Positions 1 through 6,019 of a DNA stretch of 6,054 bases are shown here, one piece after another (position 1 is the first letter of the stretch; every line of letters starts with the position of its first letter). A program made the position numbers and the translations under genes. The notes beneath the pieces were generated by a model that was not told where the DNA came from, ran no database searches, and saw nothing but the letters and a program-made list of their open reading frames with translations. Source of the DNA: Pseudomonadota bacterium (lineage in GTDB: Bacteria > Desulfobacterota > Desulfobulbia > Desulfobulbales > Desulfobulbaceae); contig WRKE01000176.1 of assembly GCA_009778235.1 (NCBI GenBank), positions 1 to 6,054 of the forward strand. Direction: 5' to 3'.

Positions 1-38
1 TCTGCCGTAAACCTCAACGCCCAGGCCCAATTCAGGAC

Positions 39-968
39 CTATTTGCTGCCGCAGCCGGCGCAGCCAGGCGCGGCAAAGGGGTTGACGGTGACCGGGCCGG
101 GCGGCAGCCGCTGCTCGATGGCGGTGACCACGGTGTCAAAGGCCTTAATCGCCGGGCTCTCCTCGTCGGAGGAGAGATAGGGGATCCCGGCATCACCGGC
201 CATGACCACGCGCGGGTCCATGGGGATCCGGCCGAGGAAGGGCAGTTCAAAATCGCGGGCGGTCTGCTCGCCGCCGCCTTTGCTGAAAATGTCCACGGTT
301 TCACCGCAATGGGGGCAGATAAAACCGGACATGTTCTCAATCACCCCGACAATGGGCATGGTGACCGTCTTGCAGAAGTTGATCGACTTGCGGACATCAG
401 CCAAGGCCACGGCCTGCGGGGTGGTGACCACCACCGCGTTAACCCCGGGCATGGTCTGTGCCACGGACAGGGGCTCGTCGCCGGTGCCGGGAGGGGCATC
501 GACGACCAGGTAGTCGAGCTCGCCCCAATCCATATCGGCGACGAACTGCCGGATGGCCTGAATCTTGAGCGGACCGCGCCAGATGATGGCGTCGTCCCGG
601 TTTTTCATCATGTATTCCAGGCTGACCACCTTGAGGTTGCCGTTGTAGGTCAGGGGCGGGATGAGGTCGCCGGGATTCTCGGGGGCCATCAAGGAGCCGG
701 TGAGGTTGAGCATACGGCAGACGTCCGGGCCGTGGAGGTCCACATCCATCAGGCCGACCTTATGGCCTTTCTTGGCCAGGCACAGGGCCAGGTTGACCGC
801 CACGGTCGATTTGCCGACCCCACCCTTGCCGCTCATCACCAAGATTTTGTTCTTGATTTTCCCCAGGGATTTGGTGATGGCGATTTCCTGCTGAGCCAGT
901 TGGGCGTCTTTTGAGCCGCAACCGTTTTTTTGATCGCTCCCGCAGGAACTTCCACAAGAACTGCTCAT
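39..968 (-). CDS. mrp: Mrp/NBP35 family P-loop ATPase, iron-sulfur cluster carrier
   Basis: This is a complete 309-residue cytosolic ATPase of the Mrp/NBP35/ApbC family, whose members bind a labile Fe-S cluster and pass it to apo-proteins. Seen in the sequence: a deviant Walker A, KGGVGKST (residues 48-55) with the signature lysine K48; a switch I DVDLHGPD (75-82); a Walker B/switch II VVDAPPGTGD (155-164); and the family CxxC, CPHC (218-221), which in homologues bridges a cluster between two subunits. Unusually, both ends add cysteines: C5, C9 and C17 in a Gly/Ser-rich N-terminus and C303/C306 in the C-terminal tail. The start at 968 is chosen because GGAGG lies 5 bases upstream and the family-like sequence begins there. 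An open extension to 1130 (TTG) looks like translated A/T-rich leader. The gene is divergent from hsp20-lon-ftsY. Family call is secure; the precise client proteins are unknown. Confidence 0.95.
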   Translation of the reverse strand: MSSSCGSSCGSDQKNGCGSKDAQLAQQEIAITKSLGKIKNKILVMSGKGGVGKSTVAVNLALCLAKKGHKVGLMDVDLHGPDVCRMLNLTGSLMAPENPGDLIPPLTYNGNLKVVSLEYMMKNRDDAIIWRGPLKIQAIRQFVADMDWGELDYLVVDAPPGTGDEPLSVAQTMPGVNAVVVTTPQAVALADVRKSINFCKTVTMPIVGVIENMSGFICPHCGETVDIFSKGGGEQTARDFELPFLGRIPMDPRVVMAGDAGIPYLSSDEESPAIKAFDTVVTAIEQRLPPGPVTVNPFAAPGCAGCGSK

Positions 969-973
969 GATTG

Positions 974-978
974 CCTCC
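974..978 (-). promoter_or_regulatory. Shine-Dalgarno site of mrp
   Basis: The minus strand reads GGAGG here, 5 bases before the ATG at 968. This strong site decides the start of mrp in favour of the 309-residue protein over the longer open frame that reaches 1130. Confidence 0.8.
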
Positions 979-1076
979 AGCAAAAAAAGAATAAAAAAGT
1001 CCGAAAAAAGTATGGAGCCCGTGCAGTGCTGCCGGAAAAATCTGGAGATGCGCGGACGAACTCGCCGTTGTGTGGG

Positions 1077-1105
1077 CCTATACACTAATGTCAGCCGTTT
1101 GAAAA
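1077..1105 (-). promoter_or_regulatory. Candidate sigma-70-type promoter for mrp
   Basis: On the minus strand, TTTTCA (1105-1100) and TATAGG (1082-1077) are separated by 17 bases. Each matches four of six consensus positions (TTGACA, TATAAT). Transcription would start near 1070, giving a leader of about 100 bases before the mrp ATG. The region is A/T-rich, so chance matches are likely; this is a candidate only. Confidence 0.3.
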
Positions 1106-1166
1106 GCAAAGAAAAAAACAAAGCGATCAAGCCCTGGTCCCGGTCCTGATTTACCCTGTGTTTTTT

Positions 1167-1196
1167 TTGCCTTGGGATTGCCGGTAAAGTTATAGT
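1167..1196 (+). promoter_or_regulatory. Candidate sigma-70-type promoter for hsp20-lon-ftsY
   Basis: TTGCCT (1167-1172, four of six matches to TTGACA) and TATAGT (1191-1196, five of six matches to TATAAT) are 18 bases apart. A transcript would begin near 1203 and carry a leader of about 125 bases before the hsp20 ATG. This is the best match I see on the plus strand of the intergenic region; a stress-type sigma factor could use a different site. Confidence 0.4.
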
Positions 1197-1218
1197 GGTT
1201 ATTTATATCGCATGACTT

Positions 1219-1237
1219 GGCCGGCCGCCACCCGGCT
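1219..1237 (+). other. Short hairpin in the hsp20 leader
   Basis: GCCGG (1220-1224) and CCGGC (1232-1236) form a perfect 5-base-pair GC stem with a 7-base loop, extendable by one G-U pair. There is no T run behind it, so it is not a terminator. It lies in the presumed 5' leader of hsp20 mRNA, about 90 bases upstream of the start codon, and does not reach the ribosome binding site. A role is not evident. Confidence 0.35.
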
Positions 1238-1316
1238 TTGACCACCGATGCATCCAGTCACCACGCGGGATGCGGGTTCCCGGCGGGCAGGTTAGAGGTG
1301 TGGCGAAGGAAGGCGC

Positions 1317-1324
1317 AGAGGAGG
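1317..1324 (+). promoter_or_regulatory. Shine-Dalgarno site of hsp20
   Basis: AGAGGAGG contains a full AGGAGG (1319-1324) placed 4 bases before the ATG at 1329. The strong match supports this start and suggests efficient translation of the first gene of the plus-strand unit, in contrast to lon, which has almost no such site. Confidence 0.75.
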
Positions 1325-1328
1325 ACTG

Positions 1329-1772
1329 ATGGATCCGTACAGCAGGAAACTTTTAGAGGAACTGGAGCAGATGCAGCAGCAGACCGGCCGCATCCTGCGC
1401 TCCATGTCGCTGACCAAGATGATTCCGATGGAGGTCGAGGGCTGGCAGCCGGCGGTGGATATCTATGAGTCGGAGACCCATGTTTATGTCTATGCCGAAC
1501 TGGCGGGCGCGGTGGGCGATAGCCTGCGGGTGACTGTGGACGGCAAGCGGCTTAAGATCAGCGGCCTGCGGCAGTTACCGCCGCAACCGTCGATCGCCTG
1601 CATCCATCAGTTGGAGATCGAACTGGGGGGCTTTAAGCGGATTTTGTATTTGCCGTCGCCGGTCGAGGTCGAAGGGGTCGAATCGGCCTATGCTCAAGGC
1701 ATCCTCATGGTCAGCCTGCCGAAGCGGGTCAGAAAGGGTATGGTGCGGATCCGGATTGTACCTGGGGAATAA
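1329..1772 (+). CDS. Small heat-shock protein, Hsp20/alpha-crystallin family
   Basis: This 147-residue protein is an ATP-independent holdase that would bind unfolding proteins in the cytoplasm as an oligomer. Residues 1-36 form a polar, Glu/Gln-rich N-terminal arm. The alpha-crystallin domain runs from about W39 (the strand around WQPAVDIYE) to about 134 and contains the hallmark A-x-x-x-G-x-L at A120-G124-L126 (AYAQGILMVSLPK). The tail (138-147) has alternating Val/Ile residues (V139, I141, I143) resembling the I-x-I motif that links dimers. Length is normal for bacterial members. It has a strong ribosome binding site and sits 13 bases upstream of lon, so a chaperone-protease pairing on one transcript is likely. 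Sequence divergence from IbpA-type proteins means I give no gene symbol. Family assignment is secure; client range is unknown. Confidence 0.93.
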   Translation: MDPYSRKLLEELEQMQQQTGRILRSMSLTKMIPMEVEGWQPAVDIYESETHVYVYAELAGAVGDSLRVTVDGKRLKISGLRQLPPQPSIACIHQLEIELGGFKRILYLPSPVEVEGVESAYAQGILMVSLPKRVRKGMVRIRIVPGE

Positions 1773-1785
1773 AAATTAAAAGAAT

Positions 1786-4164
1786 ATGGAAAACGAACAA
1801 CAGTCTCCCCTGAGGAAAATGGACCCATCTGAGCTGGTCATCCCTGAAATCCTGCCCATCTTGCCGCTGCACGGGTTTGTGTTCTATCCTGGCATGGGGT
1901 TCCCGCTTCAGTTGTCCAGCGATGCCTCGAAACAGCTGATCGACGACGCGCTGTTGGGCGATCGGGTGATAGGCCTGGTGCCCAGCCGCCGCGAGCAGAG
2001 TGCCAACGATGATGCCCTTACCCCCGACGACCTCTACCAGGTCGGGGTGGTCGGCTATCTGCACAAGCTGAACAAGGCCCCGGAGGGATTTTATCAGATC
2101 CTGGTGAGCGGCACCAAGAAGTTCGCTATCAGCGAATTTGTCGAATCCGCCTCCTACCTGCGGGCCAAGGTGGCCGAGGTGGAGATGGAGATGGTGGAGG
2201 ACCAGAAAATCGAGGTCCTGCTTTTCAATATCCGGACCCAATTCACCAAATTGGTCAGCGCCACCGAACTGCCCCAGGAACTGGTGGCCACCATCCACAG
2301 CCTGACCAATCCGTTCTACGTGGCCTACCTGGTCAGCTCGCAGCTCAAGCTCAAGCTCGAAAAAGAACAGGAAATTTTGGAGATCACCCCCCTGCACGAC
2401 CTGTTGTCCCAGGTGGCCAGGGAACTGGCCAAACGGCTGGAAACCGTGGAGATGAGCAACCAGTTGCAGGCCTCGATGAAAAAGGACATGGACGAGCGCC
2501 AGCGCGAGTTCTTTCTCCGCCAGCAACTCCAAGCCATCCGCAAGGAGCTGGGCGAGGGCGACGACGACCAGGTCGAGGTCAAAGAACTGAAGGAAAAGGT
2601 GGCGGAAAAGGGGCTCACTCCCCAGGCCCGGACCGTGGCGGAAAAGGAGCTGGCCAGGCTTGGGCGCATTCCTCCTTCATCGCCGGAATACACGGTCACC
2701 CGCAATTACCTCGACTGGATCCTCGACCTGCCCTGGATCGATTCCACCGCCGACACCCTTGATCTGGTCAAGGCCGAGGCCGATCTGGAACACGATCATT
2801 ATGGCTTGAAAAAAATCAAGAAACGCATCCTCGAGTTTCTGGCGGTGCGCAAGCTCAAGGAAGACATCCACGGGCCGATCCTCTGCCTGGTTGGCCCGCC
2901 CGGGGTGGGCAAGACCTCGCTTGGTCAGTCCATCGCCCGGACCATGGACCGCAAGTTCGTGCGGATCGCTTTGGGCGGCGTCCGCGATGAGGCCGAGGTC
3001 CGCGGTCACCGGCGCACCTACATCGGCGCCTTGCCCGGGCGGATCGTCGAAAGCCTGAAGCGGGCCGGCGCCAACAATCCGGTCTTTCTCCTGGATGAGA
3101 TCGACAAGCTGGGCAACGATTTCCGGGGCGATCCCTCCTCTGCCCTGCTCGAAGTGCTCGACCCGGAGCAGAACTCGACCTTCACCGACCACTATCTCGA
3201 TATCGAGTTCGATCTGTCCAAGGTGATGTTCATCGCCACCGCCAATGTGCTTGACACCATTCCCGGGCCGTTGCGCGACCGCATGGAGGTGGTCGAACTT
3301 TCCGGCTACACCCAGGAGGAGAAGGTGGCCATCGCCACCCGCCATCTTCTGCCCAAGCAGTTGGAAGCCCACGCCCTGACCGCCGACGACCTTAAGATGG
3401 GAGAGGAGACCATCAAGGCCTTGATTGCCTCCTACACCCGCGAGGCCGGGGTCCGCAATCTCGAGCGGGAGATTGGAACGATCTGCCGGGGAACGGCCGC
3501 TGAAATCGCCCGGGGCCGGACCGGAAACACGGTGATCACCCCTGAGCAACTGTATGACTTCCTCGGGCCGCAGCGCTTTTATCCCGAAATGAAGGCCCGC
3601 AGCTGGGGGCCAGGTTTAGCCACTGGTCTGGCCTGGACCCCGGTGGGCGGCCAGATTCTGTTCATCGAGACCTCGAAGATGAAGGGTCGGGGCGGCCTGA
3701 CCTTGACCGGCAAGCTGGGGGAGGTGATGAGGGAATCGGCCACGGCGGCGCTGACCTACATCAAGGCCCATGCCCAGGATCTGGGCATGGACGAGGAACT
3801 GTTCGCCGGGATCGACCTGCATGTGCACGTTCCGGAAGGGGCCATCCCCAAGGACGGGCCATCAGCCGGGGTGGCCATGGTTTCGTCACTGGTCTCGGTG
3901 CTTCAGGGCCGGCCGGTGCGGCGGGAAGTGGCCATGACCGGTGAAATCACCCTGCGCGGCGATGTCCTGCCGGTGGGCGGTATCGGTGAGAAGGTGCTGG
4001 CCGCCCTGCGGGCCGGGATCAAGGAATTGATCCTGCCGGTGCTCAATGAAAAAGATGTCCTGGAAATTCCTGAGGATATCCGGCGAGGTGTTGTTTTTCA
4101 CTATCCCCATACCATCCGTGAGGTTCTGGAGATCGCCATGGAGAAAAGCGAGGCGCAAAGCTGA
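1786..4164 (+). CDS. lon: ATP-dependent protease Lon (LonA, peptidase S16)
   Basis: This 792-residue protein is a complete LonA, the soluble hexameric AAA+ protease that unfolds and degrades damaged and short-lived regulatory proteins. The N-terminal substrate-binding domain spans about 22-220 (ILPILPL near 22-28), followed by a charged coiled coil (about 220-290). The AAA+ module has Walker A GPPGVGKT (370-377), pore-loop Y412 (YIGALPG), Walker B VFLLDEID (433-440), sensor 1 ATAN (484-487) and a sensor-2-type R557. The protease domain carries catalytic S693 in PKDGPSAG and K736 in GGIGEK. Their 43-residue spacing equals that of S679/K722 in E. coli Lon (784 residues). The start is uncertain: the ATG at 1786 has only an A-rich upstream region, while Met12 (ATG at 1819) has GAGG 3 bases ahead. 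The stop overlaps ftsY by one base. Confidence 0.98.
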   Translation: MENEQQSPLRKMDPSELVIPEILPILPLHGFVFYPGMGFPLQLSSDASKQLIDDALLGDRVIGLVPSRREQSANDDALTPDDLYQVGVVGYLHKLNKAPEGFYQILVSGTKKFAISEFVESASYLRAKVAEVEMEMVEDQKIEVLLFNIRTQFTKLVSATELPQELVATIHSLTNPFYVAYLVSSQLKLKLEKEQEILEITPLHDLLSQVARELAKRLETVEMSNQLQASMKKDMDERQREFFLRQQLQAIRKELGEGDDDQVEVKELKEKVAEKGLTPQARTVAEKELARLGRIPPSSPEYTVTRNYLDWILDLPWIDSTADTLDLVKAEADLEHDHYGLKKIKKRILEFLAVRKLKEDIHGPILCLVGPPGVGKTSLGQSIARTMDRKFVRIALGGVRDEAEVRGHRRTYIGALPGRIVESLKRAGANNPVFLLDEIDKLGNDFRGDPSSALLEVLDPEQNSTFTDHYLDIEFDLSKVMFIATANVLDTIPGPLRDRMEVVELSGYTQEEKVAIATRHLLPKQLEAHALTADDLKMGEETIKALIASYTREAGVRNLEREIGTICRGTAAEIARGRTGNTVITPEQLYDFLGPQRFYPEMKARSWGPGLATGLAWTPVGGQILFIETSKMKGRGGLTLTGKLGEVMRESATAALTYIKAHAQDLGMDEELFAGIDLHVHVPEGAIPKDGPSAGVAMVSSLVSVLQGRPVRREVAMTGEITLRGDVLPVGGIGEKVLAALRAGIKELILPVLNEKDVLEIPEDIRRGVVFHYPHTIREVLEIAMEKSEAQS
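4150..4153 (+). promoter_or_regulatory. Ribosome binding site of ftsY inside the lon end
   Basis: GAGG lies 10 bases before the ftsY ATG, within the last codons of lon. The lon stop TGA and the ftsY ATG share one base (TGATG, 4162-4166), an arrangement that usually means re-initiation by the ribosome finishing the upstream gene, so FtsY synthesis is probably coupled to Lon translation. Confidence 0.55.
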
Positions 4165-5741
4165 TGCTGGGCTGGTTCAAGAAAAAATTCGGCAAGCAGC
4201 AGGCTGAGATAGACGAGACCTCGGTCCCTGAACAGTCCATCCAGCCACCAGCCGGTGAGGAGACGGTGGTGGCCGCGGAGCAGGCGGCCGCTTGGCCCGC
4301 AACCGCGCCGGCGGTCCCGACCGCTCCAGTTGCGCCGGTCGAACCGGAAATCAGTGAGCCGCCGCCGGTGACGGCTGAGGCCACCTCGCCGGAACCGGAG
4401 GAACTGGCCCTCGAACCGATTGAGCCGTTGGTTCCAGAGCTTGCTGAATCGCCGAGTTGCGAACCAGGGGAACCGCTGAGGCTGGCTTCGCCGGAACTTC
4501 AGACCCCAGGGCTGGTCGGCGCGGAAAAAACATTGGATCTCCCCATCGTTTCTGAGCAAGCAGAAAGGAAGGGGACCGACCCCTTGCCGGATACGGCCGG
4601 GACTGCCGCCGAAGCCGGGGCCGCGGGAGTGACAGAGACTGCCACAGAGGCGATAGAGGCGGAAAAAACGGAAGTCCTGCCCAGCGGCGAAGAAACCCCG
4701 GCAGAGCCGGATCAAGCCGGGGTGGATGTGGCCATTGCCCCAGCCGTCGAAGCGGATTCTGAGCCGGACCTCAAGCCGCTGGCTGCCCCGACCCAGGAAA
4801 AGCCTGCTGCCAAGTCCTTGTTTCAGCGCTTGCAGGAGAGGCTGGGCAAAACCAGGGACGCCCTGGCCTATCGTTTAGACCAGTTGTTTCTCGGGAAAAA
4901 GGAAATCGATCAGGATCTGTTTGACCAGGTGGAGGAAATCCTGATTACCGCCGATCTCGGCGTGGCCTTCACCCTGGAGCTACTGGAGGTCGCCCGCAAG
5001 AAGATCAAGCGGGATCAGTTGAGCGATCCCCAGGTCCTGAAGGCCATCATCCGCGATCAGCTTCTCGCCCATATCGAAGCCTCGGAGCAACCGGCCGAAC
5101 TGGTGATGCCGACAGAGGGCCCCTTCGTGATCATGGTGGTGGGGGTCAATGGGGTGGGCAAGACCACCACCATCGGCAAGCTCGCCGCCAAATTCGTCCG
5201 GGCAGGCCAATCGGTGCTCCTGGTGGCCGGCGACACCTTCCGCGCCGCCGCCATCAATCAACTCAAAATCTGGGGTGAGCGGGTCGGGGTGGAGGTCGTG
5301 GCACAAAATCCGGGGGCCGATCCATCCTCAGTGGTCTTCGACGGTCTGACCTACGGGGTTGCCCATGGGCACGAGGTCATTATCATCGATACTGCCGGCC
5401 GGTTGCACACCAGTGTCAACCTGATGGAAGAATTGAAAAAGATCAAGCGAGTCATCGGCAAAAAGATGCCCGGTGCCCCCCATGAGATCATGCTGGTGCT
5501 CGATGCCACCACCGGCCAGAACGGTATTTCCCAGGCCAAGCTTTTTCATCAGGCCGTGGGCATCAGCGGCCTGACCCTGACCAAGCTCGACGGCACCGCA
5601 AAGGGGGGCATTGTCGCCAATGTCTGCCGGGAACTCAAGATCCCGGTGCGGTTCATCGGGATCGGCGAGCAGATTGATGATCTGCGTGATTTCGAGGCCA
5701 CCGAGTTTGTCGAGGCCTTGTTTGCCAGCCAGACGGATTAA
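4164..5741 (+). CDS. ftsY: Signal recognition particle receptor FtsY
   Basis: This 525-residue GTPase is the SRP receptor, which docks Ffh-bound ribosomes at the cytoplasmic membrane for co-translational insertion. The first 12 residues (MLGWFKKKFGKQ) form a short basic, amphipathic segment suited to membrane contact. Residues about 14-217 are a low-complexity linker rich in Pro, Glu and Ala. The N domain starts at about 218 with a second amphipathic helix (SLFQRLQERLGKT), the lipid-binding helix of FtsY. The G domain shows G1 GVNGVGKTT (327-335), G2 DTFRAAA (357-363), G3 DTAGR (409-413), G4 TKLD (473-476) and the closing GIGE (499-502). All catalytic motifs are intact. It is translationally coupled to lon and is the last gene I can support in the unit. 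The long acidic region resembles that of E. coli FtsY in size and character, not in alignable sequence. Confidence 0.98.
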   Translation: MLGWFKKKFGKQQAEIDETSVPEQSIQPPAGEETVVAAEQAAAWPATAPAVPTAPVAPVEPEISEPPPVTAEATSPEPEELALEPIEPLVPELAESPSCEPGEPLRLASPELQTPGLVGAEKTLDLPIVSEQAERKGTDPLPDTAGTAAEAGAAGVTETATEAIEAEKTEVLPSGEETPAEPDQAGVDVAIAPAVEADSEPDLKPLAAPTQEKPAAKSLFQRLQERLGKTRDALAYRLDQLFLGKKEIDQDLFDQVEEILITADLGVAFTLELLEVARKKIKRDQLSDPQVLKAIIRDQLLAHIEASEQPAELVMPTEGPFVIMVVGVNGVGKTTTIGKLAAKFVRAGQSVLLVAGDTFRAAAINQLKIWGERVGVEVVAQNPGADPSSVVFDGLTYGVAHGHEVIIIDTAGRLHTSVNLMEELKKIKRVIGKKMPGAPHEIMLVLDATTGQNGISQAKLFHQAVGISGLTLTKLDGTAKGGIVANVCRELKIPVRFIGIGEQIDDLRDFEATEFVEALFASQTD

Positions 5742-5752
5742 GAGGGGTGGAT

Positions 5753-5797
5753 ATGCTCATCGCGGCCACGGGAGCATTGGGCTCCCCACGGGAGTAA
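5753..5797 (+). CDS. Possible 14-residue leader-type ORF
   Basis: The ORF encodes MLIAATGALGSPRE and starts 11 bases after the ftsY stop. GAGG (5742-5745) sits 7 bases before the ATG, a good ribosome binding site by position. Its last codons coincide with the third arm of an alternative hairpin pair, and the stop TAA follows directly after that arm. The peptide resembles nothing I know and has no run of a single amino acid as attenuator leaders usually do. It may be translated without function or be chance. Confidence 0.2.
   Translation: MLIAATGALGSPRE
5766..5794 (+). repeat. Direct repeat and mutually exclusive hairpins
   Basis: CCACGGGAG occurs at 5766-5774 and again at 5786-5794, 20 bases apart. 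Between them is GCTCCC (5781-5786). The first GGGAGC (5770-5775) pairs perfectly with it across a 5-base loop; alternatively CTCCC (5782-5786) pairs with the second GGGAG (5790-5794) across a 3-base loop. The middle arm can be used only once, so the two stems exclude each other. There is no T run, so it is not a plain terminator. Confidence 0.5.
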
Positions 5798-5933
5798 CAA
5801 TAAATTGGGCGTAAAATCGAGTTGTTGTTAGCCTTGCCAAGTGGGACCAGATTTGGCGCTTGCAGGGGGTGAGAAGGGCCCCGATTCCTGTTCAACTGAG
5901 CTGAAGTGCGATGAGGATTAAATTTTTTTATGC

Positions 5934-5963
5934 TTGACAAGAGAAACGCATACCGCTTATCTA
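5934..5963 (+). promoter_or_regulatory. Candidate promoter reading out of the window
   Basis: A perfect TTGACA (5934-5939) is followed after 18 bases by TATCTA (5958-5963), which keeps the important first T and second A but matches only three of six -10 positions. An A/T-rich stretch with seven T (5923-5929) lies just upstream and could act as an UP element. The transcript would run rightwards to a gene beyond the window. Confidence 0.4.
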
Positions 5964-6019
5964 AATCTGTTTTTATTAATGAATTCGTTATTCACCGGAC
6001 ATTGACCACGTCTTTTTCT

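Larger units (their letters stand above)
969..1328. other. Divergent intergenic region between mrp and hsp20
   Basis: This 360-base stretch holds no gene I can support. The mrp-proximal part (about 980-1200) has many A/T tracts, including eight T at 1161-1168 on the plus strand. The hsp20-proximal part (about 1211-1328) is GC-rich and probably forms the hsp20 leader. I looked for a CIRCE inverted repeat (HrcA operator), a sigma-54 -24/-12 element and a sigma-32-type promoter, and saw none that is convincing. No anti-Shine-Dalgarno run typical of a fourU or ROSE thermometer is apparent either. Confidence 0.7.

Noticed and set aside
309..914. 201-residue plus-strand open frame opposite mrp
   Set aside because: It is antisense to a well-supported gene, has no recognisable domain, and its composition (many His, Gln, Asp) is typical of a reverse-frame shadow of a GC-rich gene.
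969..1130. 54-residue N-terminal extension of mrp starting at TTG 1130
   Set aside because: It has no ribosome binding site, reads through A/T tracts, lies over the candidate promoter, and adds a hydrophobic/basic stretch foreign to the family, while the ATG at 968 has GGAGG at good spacing.
1247..1254. GATGCATC palindrome in the hsp20 leader as an operator
   Set aside because: Eight-base palindromes of this sort arise often by chance; there is no repeat copy or correct placement relative to the candidate promoter.
1729..3549. Long minus-strand open frames of 267 and 290 residues opposite lon
   Set aside because: Both lie antisense to lon, show the His/Gln/Gly-rich composition of shadows, and have no family motif.
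4101..4715. 204-residue minus-strand open frame opposite the lon end and the ftsY linker
   Set aside because: The frame is Arg/Phe/Gly-rich and low in complexity, as expected from the reverse of Pro/Glu/Ala codons; there is no domain.
5866..5882. GGGG/CCCC stem as terminator of the ftsY transcript
   Set aside because: Only four base pairs with a 9-base loop, followed by GATTCCTG and no T run.
5831..5910. Possible tRNA or small structured RNA
   Set aside because: A GTTCAACTG string recalls a T-arm, but there is no matching D-arm, anticodon stem or acceptor stem.
5653..5940. 95-residue minus-strand open frame spanning the ftsY end and the downstream region
   Set aside because: It starts at a TTG without a ribosome binding site, overlaps ftsY by almost 90 bases and resembles no family I know. 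It remains the only larger open frame in this region, so a remnant cannot be fully excluded.
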